Source: Streptomyces sp. MNU76
GTDB taxonomy: Bacteria > Actinomycetota > Actinomycetes > Streptomycetales > Streptomycetaceae
Assembly: GCF_020982545.1 (NCBI RefSeq)
Contig: NZ_JAJKLK010000019.1
Location: 558,001 to 622,000 of the forward strand
Reading direction: 5' to 3'
DNA length: 64,000 nucleotides
Part shown: piece after piece, positions 45,685 through 55,302 of the stretch
How the letters are laid out: each line of letters opens with the position of its first letter
How positions within the stretch are numbered: the first letter of the stretch is position 1
Position numbers and translations under genes: made by a program
Notes under the pieces: generated by a model
What the model was told of the DNA's origin: nothing
The model's database searches: none
What the model saw: the letters and a program-made list of their open reading frames with translations, nothing else

Positions 45685-46802
45685 ATCTCGCCGCCGCCAC
45701 CAACGAAAACCTCGCGAGCATCAGCAACACGCTGATCTACTCCGCGATGGCCGTGTACACCCTGGCCTTCTTCGCCTACATCGCCGAATGGCTCTTCGGG
45801 AGCCGGAGCAAGGTGGGCCGTACGGCCGCCGCGCTGACCTCCGAGGGCGGTGCCGCCGCGGAGAAGGCGGACGCGCCCGCGGTGACGGTGAAGACGGCCG
45901 GCGGGACCTCCGTGCTGGAGCGGCCGAAGGTGGTCGTGCGGGCCGCCACCGGCTCCCGGGACGTGCCGGACGGGCCCGGCGCCCACGGTGGGGACGAGCA
46001 GGGCGACCTCTACGGCCGTATCGCCGTGTCCCTCACCGTGGTCGCGTTCCTCGTCGAGTTCGGCGGGGTGCTCACGCGGGCGCTCTCGGTGCAGCGGGCG
46101 CCGTGGGGCAACATGTACGAGTTCAACATCACCTTCTCCACCGTGGCCGTCGGCGTGTACCTCTCGCTGCTCGCGCTGCGGAAGAACGTCCGCTGGCTCG
46201 GGCTGCCGCTCATCACGAGTGTCCTCCTCGATCTCGGTCTGGCCGTCACTGTCTTGTACACCGCCAGCGACCAGTTGGTTCCCGCCCTGCACTCGTACTG
46301 GCTGTACATCCACGTCTCGACCGCGATCTTCTGCGGCGCCGTGTTCTACGTCGGCGCGGTCGGCACGATCCTGTACCTGTTCAAGGACTCCTACGAGAGC
46401 AAGCTCGCGAGCGGCGGCCGGCCCGGCCGGTTCGCGACCTCGGTCATGGAGCGGCTGCCGGCCTCCGCCTCGCTCGACAAGTTCTCGTACCGCGTCAACG
46501 CCGCCGTCTTCCCGCTGTGGACGTTCACGATCATCGCGGGCGCCATCTGGGCGGGCGACGCGTGGGGCCGCTACTGGGGCTGGGACCCCAAGGAGACCTG
46601 GTCGTTCATCACCTGGGTCGCCTACGCCGGCTACCTGCACGCCCGCGCCACGGCCGGCTGGAAGGGCCGCAAGGCCGCGTACATCGCCATCGCCGCGTTC
46701 GCCTGCTGGCTGTTCAACTACTACGGCGTCAACATCTTCGTCAGCGGCAAGCACTCCTACGCGGATGTCGGCCTGGCGGTGCTGCACTCGGTCCGTTCCT
46801 GA
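45681..46802 (+). CDS. ccsB: CcsB (CcsA/ResC-type) cytochrome c heme-handling protein
   Basis: Partner of ResB in heme export and ligation to apocytochrome c. 373 aa from the GTG at 45681, overlapping resB (GTGA). The tryptophan-rich heme-handling motif WGWDPKETWS lies near residues 299-308, and conserved histidines are in YWLYIHVS and GYLHARAT. About eight membrane spans; a Lys/Ala-rich insertion (residues ~50-110) follows the first. Completes the system II set. Confidence 0.93.
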   Translation: MNLAAATNENLASISNTLIYSAMAVYTLAFFAYIAEWLFGSRSKVGRTAAALTSEGGAAAEKADAPAVTVKTAGGTSVLERPKVVVRAATGSRDVPDGPGAHGGDEQGDLYGRIAVSLTVVAFLVEFGGVLTRALSVQRAPWGNMYEFNITFSTVAVGVYLSLLALRKNVRWLGLPLITSVLLDLGLAVTVLYTASDQLVPALHSYWLYIHVSTAIFCGAVFYVGAVGTILYLFKDSYESKLASGGRPGRFATSVMERLPASASLDKFSYRVNAAVFPLWTFTIIAGAIWAGDAWGRYWGWDPKETWSFITWVAYAGYLHARATAGWKGRKAAYIAIAAFACWLFNYYGVNIFVSGKHSYADVGLAVLHSVRS

Positions 46803-47753
46803 CGCGCATCCTCCAGGCGTTCGTGGACCGGGCCCGGCAGGGTCAAGGACCTCGCTGACCTGTCAGGAGATGGCCGCAGCGTTCGGCGTGCACCCGTCTC
46901 GCGCACAGGATGGGCAACGTGGCGGACGGGCCGGACCGCGTGCGGTGTGACGGGTCCGCCCCCACGGACGGGTCCGCCCTCACCAAGGAGGAGGCACGGA
47001 TCCGCGACCTGACCTGCTGGCGGTGATCCAGACCGTCCGCTCACCGTTGCCGGTCGCGGAGAGGGCGACGGGGCCCGGCACCGTGTGCCCGGCGGAGGTG
47101 GGCGAGATGCTCGGCCCCGATCCCGCCTCGGCCTTCGACGCGGCCTCGGTCATCGGTGGACTGCCTCCGGCCTGTCCGGAGTGGCGCGCCCGGCGAGGCC
47201 GTCCGCGTGCGCGGGCGTCCAGCGCTCGCACTCCTCCCCCTTACCGGGTGGCCAGGGCGGCGCGCCGGTCGCAGCCGTGACACCACGGCCCCGGCGTCTG
47301 CCGACGGGGGCTGTTGGCGCGGGTGTCGTGACGGTCTACGTGGCTGCGTGTGCGGGCAGGCGGGAAAGCGGGTGGAGGGACCGAGGCATGTCTCGAGCGT
47401 GTCAGTCACGCTGTTACATCAGGAATCCTGAGAAACACTGACGCCTGTCGCGCGACCCCGTCAAGACCGCTGCGGCAACATTCCCCCTCCGAGGCGTCGA
47501 GGCGTGGAGCCTCGAAGGGCGGGTCCGACACGTCTCGGCAACACCCTTGTCATCCGGCGTCGGCGTGTGCATCATCATGGGCATCATCAGGGTTCCTGAT
47601 ACCGGGCTTGTCGCCCGGCCCTACCGGGATGCGAAGGAACCCGCCACCGCTCTCTGCTGTGGGCGCCCCCCGGCGGCTTCAGTCGCCCGTTCCGACTTCC
47701 CCGGCGGCTCCACCACCCTCACTTCCGCTCCCTCGACGTGCCCGGAGGCATTC
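46803..47753. other. 951-base stretch without a convincing gene
   Basis: Separates ccsB from the importer operon. Frames at 47023-47280 and 47156-47431 are open but have no ribosome site or recognisable content; part may be decayed coding sequence. Two ordered signals stand near the operon: the palindrome TCAGGA-A-TCCTGA at 47419-47431, and the hairpin CCGGGC-TTGTC-GCCCGG at 47602-47618, about 135 bases before the first gene. Confidence 0.55.
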
Positions 47754-49082
47754 ATGAGCGCACCCATGAGCACACCCGCGAACGGCAATTTGTCCCGAAG
47801 ATCCGTTCTCCGGGGAACGGCCGGTGCCGCGGGGCTGTTCACCGCAGGCGGTCTGCTGACCGCCTGCGGTGGCATCAAGGAGTCCTCGGCGCAGACCGAC
47901 GCGGTGCTCCGGATCGGCTATGTCTCACCCAGCACGGGACCGGCCGCGGGCTTCGGCGAGCCGAACGCGTATCTGCTGAAGAAGATGCGCGCCACCTTCG
48001 AGGGCGGACTGAAGATCGGCGGCAAGAAGTACTCGGTCGAGATCGTCGACCGCGACAGTCAGTCGAATCCGCAGACCGCCGCACAGGTCGCGACCGACCT
48101 GATCAACAGCGAGAAGATCGACCTGATGCTCGTCACCTCCACGCCGGAGACGGTCAACCCCGTCGCCGACGCGTGCGAGGCGGCCAAGGTCCCGTGTCTG
48201 TCGACCGCCGTGCCGTGGGAGGCCTGGTACTTCGGCCGCGGCGCCACCCCCGAGAAGCCGTACACGTACACCTACCACTTCTTCATAGGCGTCGCGGAGA
48301 TCCATGCCGCGTACACCTCCTTGTGGACCAAGGGCGGGGTGGAGACCAACCGGCGGGTCGGCGTCATGTGGCCCAACGACCCCGACGGCAAGGCGATCCG
48401 GGAGGGGCTCGGACCGCAGCTGAAGAAAAGCGGGTTCAGGATCGTCGACCCCGGAGCGTACGAGGACGGGACGAACGACTACTCGGCGCAGATCGCGGCG
48501 TTCAAGAAGGCGGACGCGGAGATCTTCAACACCTTCCCGCTGCCGCCCGACTTCGCCACCTTCTGGAAGCAGGCCCGGCAGCAGGGCTACCGGCCGCGCA
48601 TCGCGTCCATCGCCAAGACCGGCCTCCTCCCCTCCCAGATCGAGGCGCTCGGCTCGCTCGGCCACGGCCTCAGCGCCGGCTTCTGGTGGTCGCCGAAGTT
48701 CCCGTTCACGTCCACCCTCACCGACCAGACCGCCGGACAACTGGCCGACGACTACGAGAAGTCGACGGGCAAGCAGTGGAACCAGGTCATCGGTTCCAAC
48801 ATGGCGCTCTTCGAGGTCGCGGTGCACGCGCTGAAGGCGACCTCCGACCCCAAGGACCGGAAGGAGCTGGCGGCCGCCATCGGCAAGGCCAGGCTCACCA
48901 CCGTCGCCGGGCCGCTGGACTTCACGTCCGGGCCGGTGAAGAACGTGTCCACGGAGCCGCTGGTCATGGCGCAGTGGCGCAAGGCCACGGGGGGCAGCAA
49001 GTTCGCCGTCGAGCCGGTCATCGTCGACAACGGCGCCTTCCGCGACATCCCGCTCGGAGGCGAACTTGAGCCCCTCCGCTGA
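47754..49082 (+). CDS. Branched-chain-type ABC importer substrate-binding lipoprotein
   Basis: 442 aa from the ATG at 47754 (GGAGG upstream). Tat signal with lipobox (SRRSVLRGTAGAAG...LLTAC, C38). Periplasmic-binding fold of the LivJ/amide-binding class: LRIGYVSPSTGPAAGFGEP, VEIVDRDSQSNPQTAAQVATDL, VMWPNDPDGKA, PPDFATFWKQARQQGY. It binds the substrate outside the membrane and delivers it to LivH/LivM. The ligand cannot be read from sequence; aromatic and motif-rich loops (PWEAWYFGRG) do not resemble a plain leucine-binding protein. First gene of a five-gene operon. Confidence 0.88.
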   Translation: MSAPMSTPANGNLSRRSVLRGTAGAAGLFTAGGLLTACGGIKESSAQTDAVLRIGYVSPSTGPAAGFGEPNAYLLKKMRATFEGGLKIGGKKYSVEIVDRDSQSNPQTAAQVATDLINSEKIDLMLVTSTPETVNPVADACEAAKVPCLSTAVPWEAWYFGRGATPEKPYTYTYHFFIGVAEIHAAYTSLWTKGGVETNRRVGVMWPNDPDGKAIREGLGPQLKKSGFRIVDPGAYEDGTNDYSAQIAAFKKADAEIFNTFPLPPDFATFWKQARQQGYRPRIASIAKTGLLPSQIEALGSLGHGLSAGFWWSPKFPFTSTLTDQTAGQLADDYEKSTGKQWNQVIGSNMALFEVAVHALKATSDPKDRKELAAAIGKARLTTVAGPLDFTSGPVKNVSTEPLVMAQWRKATGGSKFAVEPVIVDNGAFRDIPLGGELEPLR

Positions 49083-49857
49083 GCCGGCGACCGACACCGT
49101 GGGGACAGGGGAGGCCGCCTCGGCGGCCTCCCCGGCCGCGCCTGTGCTCGCCGCGAACGGCATTCACCGACGCTTCGGCAGCCTGGTCGTCCTCGAAGGC
49201 ATCGACATCACCCTCGCCCCCGGCGAGGCCCTGGGCATCGTCGGCCCGAACGGCGCCGGAAAGACGACCCTGCTCGACATCCTCTCCGGGGCCCAGTCCC
49301 CCTCCGAGGGCCGCGTCACCTTCCAGGGGCAGGACGTGACCCGCTGGAAGGTCGACCGCCGCTGCCGCAGCGGCATCGGGCGCTCCCATCAGGTGCCGCG
49401 CCCCTTCACCGGCATGACGGCCTACGAGAACGTGCTGGTCGCGTCGGTACAGGGTGGCTCGCACCGGCGCCGGGCCGCAGAGCGGCACGCGCTCGGCGTA
49501 CTCGAGCGCTGCGGCATGCTCGGCCAGGCCAACCGGCCCGCGGCCGCGCTCACCCTGCTGGAGCGCAAGCGGCTGGAGATGGCACGGGCGCTGGCGACCG
49601 ATCCGCAGGTGCTGCTGCTGGACGAGATCGCGGGCGGTCTCACCGACGCCGAGACGGACGAACTGATCGCCACCATCGGGCAGTTGCGCGCCGAAGGCAT
49701 CGCCATCGTCTGGATCGAGCACGTCATCCACGCGCTGCTGAGGGTGATCGACCGACTGGTCTGTCTGGCGCAGGGCCGAGTCCTGGCCGAGGGTGAACCG
49801 GACGCCGTCATGTCCGATCTCCGGGTTGTCGAGGCCTACCTCGGGAGCGCGGCATGA
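49066..49857 (+). CDS. livG: LivG-type ABC importer ATPase
   Basis: 263 aa from a TTG at 49066 inside the end of the binding-protein gene (GGAGG five bases upstream, 17-base overlap). Walker A GPNGAGKTT, Walker B VLLLDEIAG, switch histidine IEHV. The signature region reads LTLLERKRLEMARAL instead of a canonical LSGGQ/LSYGQ, a variant seen in this class. The N-terminal ~25 residues are an Ala/Glu-rich extension. Pairs with the LivF ATPase downstream. Confidence 0.9.
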   Translation: MSPSAEPATDTVGTGEAASAASPAAPVLAANGIHRRFGSLVVLEGIDITLAPGEALGIVGPNGAGKTTLLDILSGAQSPSEGRVTFQGQDVTRWKVDRRCRSGIGRSHQVPRPFTGMTAYENVLVASVQGGSHRRRAAERHALGVLERCGMLGQANRPAAALTLLERKRLEMARALATDPQVLLLDEIAGGLTDAETDELIATIGQLRAEGIAIVWIEHVIHALLRVIDRLVCLAQGRVLAEGEPDAVMSDLRVVEAYLGSAA

Positions 49858-50612
49858 GTCTGCTGTCGGTCGAGAATCTGGAAGTACGGCACGGTCTGTT
49901 GCGCGCCGTCCGCGACGTCTCCTTCGCCGTGGAGGAGGGCGAGGTCGTGGCGGTGGTCGGGGCCAACGGTGCCGGAAAGTCCACCCTGATGCGGGCCGTC
50001 GCCGGAGCACACCGGCCGGCTGAGGGCCGTATCGGCCTGGCGGGTGTGGACGTGACGGCCCGGCGGGCCCACGACCGTGTCGAGGCCGGGATCGCGCTGG
50101 TCCCGGAGGGGCGGCGGCTCTTCGCCGACCTCACCGTGGAGGAGAACCTGCTGGTCGCGTCCCGGGTGCGGCGCCCCGGACCGTGGGACCTGGCAGCCGT
50201 CGTGGCCGCCTTTCCGCTGCTCGACGGGCTGCTGAAGCGGCGCGCCGGCAACCTGTCGGGCGGCGAGCAGCAGGCCGTGGCCATCGGCAGGGCGCTGATG
50301 ACCAACCCCCGGCTGCTGATGCTCGACGAGGTCTCCCTCGGCCTCGCGCCCATCGTGGTCGACACCCTCTACGACTCGCTCGGCGAGATCCTCTCCGGCG
50401 GTACGACGGTGCTGCTGGTGGAGCAGGACCTCGGCCGCGCCCTGGGGGTGGCCCGGCGCGTGCTGTGCATGCTCGAAGGCCGCGTTGTCCTGGACGAACC
50501 CGCCGACGACGTCACCCGCGACCAGGTGGTCGAGGCGTACTTCGGACTCGGTCGGGCGGCGGCGGCCACGGACCGCACCATGTCCGCAACCGCGCAGGAG
50601 GAACCGGCATGA
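49854..50612 (+). CDS. livF: LivF-type ABC importer ATPase
   Basis: 252 aa; ATG overlaps livG's stop (ATGA). Walker A GANGAGKST, signature LSGGEQQAVAIGRAL, Walker B LLMLDEVSLGLAP, switch in LLVEQD. The LVPEGRRLFADLTVEENL region is diagnostic for LivF. The last ~20 residues are a short extension. Coupled to livH by another four-base overlap. Confidence 0.93.
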   Translation: MSLLSVENLEVRHGLLRAVRDVSFAVEEGEVVAVVGANGAGKSTLMRAVAGAHRPAEGRIGLAGVDVTARRAHDRVEAGIALVPEGRRLFADLTVEENLLVASRVRRPGPWDLAAVVAAFPLLDGLLKRRAGNLSGGEQQAVAIGRALMTNPRLLMLDEVSLGLAPIVVDTLYDSLGEILSGGTTVLLVEQDLGRALGVARRVLCMLEGRVVLDEPADDVTRDQVVEAYFGLGRAAAATDRTMSATAQEEPA

Positions 50613-51481
50613 ACTGGATCAACGCCATCGTGCAGGGCGTCATGCTCGGCGGCGTCTACGCGCTCTTCGCCTGCGGCCTCTCCCTGATGTTCGGCGTGAT
50701 GCGGACCGTCAACCTGAGCCACGGCGACCTCGCTGTCCTCGGCGCGTTCCTCGTCGCGGTGCTGGCCGCCGCCGTCGGCATCAGCCCGTTCTTCGCGGTC
50801 CTGCTGGTCCTGCCCGCGATGGGCCTGGTCGGAGTGGCGTTGCAGCGGGGCATCCTCAGCAAGGCGCTGCGCACCGGCGAGATGTCGTCGATGCTGGCCA
50901 CCTTCGGTCTCGCCATCGTGCTGCAGAACGTGCTGCTGGAGATCTTCAGCGCCGACTCCCGCTCCCTGGACGTCGGTTCGCTGTCCACGTCGGGTCTCCA
51001 GCTCGGGTCGTCGGTGAGCATCCCGTACCTCGGTGTGCTGACCGTGGCAGTGGCGGTCGCGCTGCTCGGCGGGCTGCAGCTGCTGCTCGCCCGTACGGGC
51101 ATCGGCCGGGCGATCCGCGCCACCGCCGCCGACGCGGACACCGCCGAGCTGGTCGGGATCGACAGCCGCCGGGTGTACGCCTGGGCCGCCGCGATCGCCG
51201 TCGCCACCGCGGGTCTGGCGGGAGCGTTCTTCGCGATGCGGTCGTCGTTCAGCCCGGCCATGGGGCCGACCCAGCTGCTGTTCGCCTTCGAGGTCGTCGT
51301 GATCGGTGGGCTCGGTTCGCTGTGGGGGACGCTCGTGGGGGGCATGGTCCTCGGCGTCGCCCAGACGGTCGGAGCGCAGGTGGATCCGCGCTTCTCCATC
51401 GTGGCCGGACACGTGGTGTTCCTCGCGGTCCTGGCCTTCCGTCCGCAGGGCCTGCTCGGCATGAGAAGGAGCCGTACATGA
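50609..51481 (+). CDS. livH: LivH-type ABC importer permease
   Basis: 290 aa from the ATG at 50609. About eight membrane spans; family signatures are GVMLGGVYALFACGLSLMFGVMRTVNLSHGDL at the start, the cytoplasmic coupling loop GRAIRATAADADTAELVGID, and IGGLGSLWGTLVGG near the end. Forms the translocation pore with LivM. Overlaps both neighbours by four bases. Confidence 0.92.
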   Translation: MNWINAIVQGVMLGGVYALFACGLSLMFGVMRTVNLSHGDLAVLGAFLVAVLAAAVGISPFFAVLLVLPAMGLVGVALQRGILSKALRTGEMSSMLATFGLAIVLQNVLLEIFSADSRSLDVGSLSTSGLQLGSSVSIPYLGVLTVAVAVALLGGLQLLLARTGIGRAIRATAADADTAELVGIDSRRVYAWAAAIAVATAGLAGAFFAMRSSFSPAMGPTQLLFAFEVVVIGGLGSLWGTLVGGMVLGVAQTVGAQVDPRFSIVAGHVVFLAVLAFRPQGLLGMRRSRT

Positions 51482-52497
51482 CCACCGCACCACCGGTGCC
51501 CACCGCCACCGCCACCATCCACCGGTGGACCCCCGTCTCCCGTACGGCGTCCGGTGCACTGTCCGCCCTGCTGCTCGCGCTGGCGTTCGCCCCCTTCGTC
51601 TTCACGCCCGAGGCGACCGCGAAGCTGACGACCCTGTTCGTCCTCGTCGTCGTCGCGGCCATGTGGAACGCGCTGGCGGGCTACGCCGGCCTGGTCTCCG
51701 TCGGCCAGCAGGGTTTCATCGGCCTCGGCGCGTACGGAGTCTTCCTGTTCGTCGACCGAGGCGTCAGCCCCTTCCTCGCGGTCGTCCTGTCGGCCCTGCT
51801 CGCGGGTGCCGTCGCCGTGCCCACCTCGCTGCTCGCGTTCCGGCTCACCGGCGGGCAGTTCGCCATCGGCATGTGGGCGATCGCGGAGTTCTTCCGGCTC
51901 GTCGTGGTGAACACGCCTTCGCTGGGCGGCGGTTCCGGGCGCTCGCTCACCGATCTGTCGGCCACCGATCCGGCGGTGCGGCAGGCCCAGGTGTACTGGC
52001 TCGCCCTAGCGCTGATGAGTGCGCTGCTGCTGGCCGTGTTCGTGCTGCTGCGCAGCAGGCTGGGAGCTTCGCTGGAGGCGATCCGCGACGACCCGGTGGG
52101 CGCGGCCTCCGTCGGGGTACGGGTCACCTCGGCGAAACGGCTGGTCTTCGTCCTGGCGGCAGTGGGCGGCGCGGCAGCCGGTGGACTCACCCTCGCCAAC
52201 ACCCTGCGGGTGCAGCCGGACTCCATCTTCGGGGTCCACTGGTCCGCGTACATGATCTTCATGGTGGTCATCGGCGGCCTCGGCACCTTCGAGGGACCGA
52301 TCATCGGGGCGATCGTGTTCTTCCTGGTGCAGGACTGGTTCGGCGACACCGGAGGCACCTGGTACCTGATCGGGCTCGGCGCGCTGGCCATCGGGATGAC
52401 GCTGTGGATGCCCCATGGGCTGTGGGGTACCGTGGCTCGCCGACATGACCTCGAACTCCTACCTGTCGGCTATCGGGTGAAGGCACCGGGCGTCTGA
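51478..52497 (+). CDS. livM: LivM-type ABC importer permease
   Basis: 339 aa from the ATG at 51478. NALAGYAGLVSVGQQGFIGLGAYG, the coupling loop LEAIRDDPVGAASVGV and VIGGLGTFEGPIIGA are typical of LivM. The C-terminal ~25 residues (LWGTVARRHDLELLPVGYRV) are cytoplasmic. Last transport gene; the MarR gene begins 54 bases later on the same strand. Confidence 0.92.
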   Translation: MTTAPPVPTATATIHRWTPVSRTASGALSALLLALAFAPFVFTPEATAKLTTLFVLVVVAAMWNALAGYAGLVSVGQQGFIGLGAYGVFLFVDRGVSPFLAVVLSALLAGAVAVPTSLLAFRLTGGQFAIGMWAIAEFFRLVVVNTPSLGGGSGRSLTDLSATDPAVRQAQVYWLALALMSALLLAVFVLLRSRLGASLEAIRDDPVGAASVGVRVTSAKRLVFVLAAVGGAAAGGLTLANTLRVQPDSIFGVHWSAYMIFMVVIGGLGTFEGPIIGAIVFFLVQDWFGDTGGTWYLIGLGALAIGMTLWMPHGLWGTVARRHDLELLPVGYRVKAPGV

Positions 52498-52551
52498 CCT
52501 GGGCGACGGTCCCGCCCGACCTCCCCGACGACCGACCGTGAGGTGCGAACG

Positions 52552-53046
52552 ATGGCGGAGGCAGCCGATCGGGATCCGGAGCCGGATACGTATCCCGCTC
52601 CGGACTCCGAGGGCCACAAGGGCCCGCTGACGATCTATCTCGTCAAGCAACTCGAACTGGCCATCCGCTCGTTCATGGACGAGGCCCTGCGGCCGTACGG
52701 GCTCACCACGTTCCAGTACACGGCCCTGACCGTGCTGCGGCACCGAGGCGGGCTCTCCTCCGCCCAGTTGGCCCGCCGCTCCTTCGTCAGACCCCAGACG
52801 ATGCACGAGATGGTGCGCGCGCTGGAGGAGCGCGGGCTGATCGAGCGTGCCCATGCCCCGGGAAACCGGCGGATCATGGAGGCCCGGCTGACCCGGGAGG
52901 GGGAGGACCTGCTGACGGCGTGCGCGCCGGCGGTACAGAAGCTGGAGGACCAGCTGCTTCTCGGCATGCCGGAGACGCGGCGGTCCGCGTTCCGGCAGGG
53001 CCTGGAGGACGGGCTCGCCTCCTTGACGGGGTGGCACCAGGGCTGA
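52552..53046 (+). CDS. MarR-family regulator
   Basis: 164 aa from the ATG at 52552 (GAGG upstream; GTG at 52543 is possible). Winged helix: LTTFQYTALTVLRHRGGLSSAQLARRSFVRPQTMHEMVRALEERGLI, then the wing ANRRIMEARLTREG-like segment. It follows the importer operon closely and probably controls it, perhaps by sensing the transported compound. MarR proteins often bind aromatic acids, but that is only a hint here. Confidence 0.88.
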   Translation: MAEAADRDPEPDTYPAPDSEGHKGPLTIYLVKQLELAIRSFMDEALRPYGLTTFQYTALTVLRHRGGLSSAQLARRSFVRPQTMHEMVRALEERGLIERAHAPGNRRIMEARLTREGEDLLTACAPAVQKLEDQLLLGMPETRRSAFRQGLEDGLASLTGWHQG

Positions 53047-53417
53047 CGGCCGGGGGACCAGCGGGCTGCCGCCCGGCCCGGCCCGCTTCCCGTTCCTGCC
53101 GGGCCACAGCCTGCGCAGGAGGTCAGAGGCTCCTTCCCTCCGGAGTGGCTGAGGAATCGTCCGGCTCGTACGGCGAGCCGTCGGTGACAGAGAGGAGGCC
53201 GAGGCCGTCGGCATCGACCTCCGCGTGGGAAAGCGACGGCGTGATGGCCGGAACCCCTCCGGCCGCCGGAAGGCGGCAGCACAGGCCAGACCGGTGCTGC
53301 CGCCGGGGTGCGGGCCCTTCTCGACGATGGCCTCACCTCGCATTGGGGTATGAGGCTCCCGGGGCGAGGCGGTCCAGGTCCCTTTGGAGGCGGGCGGTCA
53401 CCTCGGGGCCGGTGGGG
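53047..53417. other. 371-base gap between convergent genes, with a hairpin
   Basis: AGCGGGC (53060-53066) and GCCCGCT (53081-53087) form a 7-bp stem just after marR, a likely terminator. The rest is GC-rich; no gene is supported on either strand. Confidence 0.55.
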
Positions 53418-55229
53418 TCAGGGGTCCGCCTCGTACCAGGTCGCGTGGAGTGCGCGGCGTACACGGAGGTGGAGGCCGGGGTCCGTGCCCGGCGGTGGGC
53501 GGTGGGACTCGTCCGTGCGGCCGACGGCGATGGCCGCGCGGTGGTCGTCGGAGGAGTGGTGCGGGGCCGCCGCGATGAAGGTGAGGGCCGCGAGCCACTC
53601 GTGGGGGTCCAGCGCGGGGAGGGTCTCCCGGAGGTGGGACACCGCGAAGTCCGGTTCTCCCAGGGCGAGTTCATGGTGGGCCCGATGGAGGGGGCGAGCG
53701 CTGCCGTAGTGGGCGGCCAGGGCACGGTGGGCGTCCCGCCAGACCGTGGCGGCCGGGTGGCCGTTCACGTGGCGCAGGCGCAGCAACAGCAGGGTTCGGA
53801 GGAAGGGGTCGCCCACGAAGTGGTCGGGGGCGGGGGGATGGCCCTCCGCCGTCAGTCGGCCTTCCAGCGCCCGTACGCCCGACGCGCCGAAGCCGGAGGG
53901 GAGCCGGGACTCGGCGAGGGCGACGGCGGAGTCGTGGTCGTGGGCGACGGCGAGGACGGTCAGCTCGTCGAGATGGTCCACGTCCGGGAGAAGGAGGTCC
54001 AGCAGCGCTTGGTAGGTGGGGCTTCCGGCGTGGTCGGCGAGCAGCAGGTCGGCCGGACCGGTGAGCCCTCGGGGGAGGTTCCGGCGGGCCGATTCGGCTA
54101 TGAGTGCCGTGCCGAGCGGGTTGCCGCCCGTCAACCGGTGGACCAGGGAAGGGAGGTGCGCCGGAACCGGCTGCCGGGGGCACGCCCCTTCGATCACATC
54201 ACGCGTGTCGTCGGCCGAGAGGGGCGGCAACGACACCAGCAGGGCGTGCGAGGACGGCGTACCGCCCGGAGCCCAGCCGTTGCCGGTACGGGTCGCCTCC
54301 GCGAGCGTGCGGCGGGCCGCGTTCCGCAGGGCGGGGTGGCCCTGCCCCCGCAGCCCCGCGAAGAACGCCACCTGGTCCGCCTGGCCGTCCGCCCGCGCCC
54401 GTAGCACGGACTCCATCAGCCGCCGCCCCGCCGCCTCCTGCACGTTGTCCAGCAGCACCACCGGCCGCCCGGTCCGCTGCGGGCGCGGTACGACCCCCGC
54501 GCCCCCTGCGTACGCGTCGTCGAGGTCCGTCAGCAGCGCCCGTACGAGATGGTGCTCGGCGTGGGTCCGGGCGTCGCCGCCCGCGTGGAAGTGCCGGGAG
54601 AGCAGAACCATGCCGAGCTTGGGGTTCCCGGCCGCGTGCGGATGGTCGCGGTACCAGACGGCGCCCCGGCGCAGCCGCCGGTGCGAGGACGACATCCCCT
54701 CGCTGAACGCCTCCAGCGCGCCCTCGACGATCGCCTCGACCACCGGTCCCTGGTCCGACAGCGACGACACCAGCCGCGCCACGGCCTTCCCCACCCACCG
54801 CCCCGCCAGCCAGCCGCCCGTGTCGCTCAGCAGCAGGACCCGCTCCGCCTCCGCGCAGATCCGCGACAGCCCGCGATCCCCACCCACCGGCCGCGACGGC
54901 GAGCAGCCCGCACGCCAGCCGGGGAACGTGATCCGCCCGGCCCCGCCCAGCGGCTCCGCCAGCTGCTCGGCGACCACGGTCAGCGCCTCGTACGCCGGTG
55001 ACCACGATGCCGGGGGCCGGCCCGGGGGCGGTCGGTCGAACCGGGTCTCCTCCCCGTCGATCAACGCGACGGGGCTGCGCCCCCGGTAGGCCGCGCGCAA
55101 CTCCCGCAGCACCGTGCTTCTGCCGAGCCCACGGGCTCCCGCCAGCACCACGAACGGGGGGCCCTCCGGGGGGTGGAACGCCTTGGGTATGTCGAGGAGG
55201 GCGTGGGGCTGGATGGTTGCCGTAGTCAT
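53418..55229 (-). CDS. STAND/AAA-type ATPase of unknown role
   Basis: 603 aa from the ATG at 55229; a TTG six codons upstream is possible and neither has a clear ribosome site. Walker A is GARGLGRST (31-39), with R in place of the usual K. Walker B is PVVLLDNVQ near 255. LSADDTRDVIEG and LVHRLTGGNPLGTALIAESARR match the AAA_16/STAND helical region. The C-terminal half is helical with no recognised effector or HTH. It lies 73 bases behind the XRE-DUF397 pair on the same strand, so the three may form one transcript. Confidence 0.7.
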   Translation of the reverse strand: MTTATIQPHALLDIPKAFHPPEGPPFVVLAGARGLGRSTVLRELRAAYRGRSPVALIDGEETRFDRPPPGRPPASWSPAYEALTVVAEQLAEPLGGAGRITFPGWRAGCSPSRPVGGDRGLSRICAEAERVLLLSDTGGWLAGRWVGKAVARLVSSLSDQGPVVEAIVEGALEAFSEGMSSSHRRLRRGAVWYRDHPHAAGNPKLGMVLLSRHFHAGGDARTHAEHHLVRALLTDLDDAYAGGAGVVPRPQRTGRPVVLLDNVQEAAGRRLMESVLRARADGQADQVAFFAGLRGQGHPALRNAARRTLAEATRTGNGWAPGGTPSSHALLVSLPPLSADDTRDVIEGACPRQPVPAHLPSLVHRLTGGNPLGTALIAESARRNLPRGLTGPADLLLADHAGSPTYQALLDLLLPDVDHLDELTVLAVAHDHDSAVALAESRLPSGFGASGVRALEGRLTAEGHPPAPDHFVGDPFLRTLLLLRLRHVNGHPAATVWRDAHRALAAHYGSARPLHRAHHELALGEPDFAVSHLRETLPALDPHEWLAALTFIAAAPHHSSDDHRAAIAVGRTDESHRPPPGTDPGLHLRVRRALHATWYEADP

Positions 55230-55302
55230 AGCTGCTGGTGTTATCAACAGCTGTGGAAGGAGGGGCAGTTGTTTCGGAATGCGGCGAAGTCTGCCCGTTC
55301 GC

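Noticed and set aside
47023-47280. 85-codon frame in the ccsB-importer gap
   Set aside because: No ribosome site, no recognisable domain, arginine-rich tail; not enough to call a gene.
47412-47437. GlnR-like box (GTTAC...GAAAC) before the importer operon
   Set aside because: The spacing between half-sites is 14 bases, not the 6 expected for a GlnR a-b pair; the inner TCAGGAATCCTGA palindrome explains it better.
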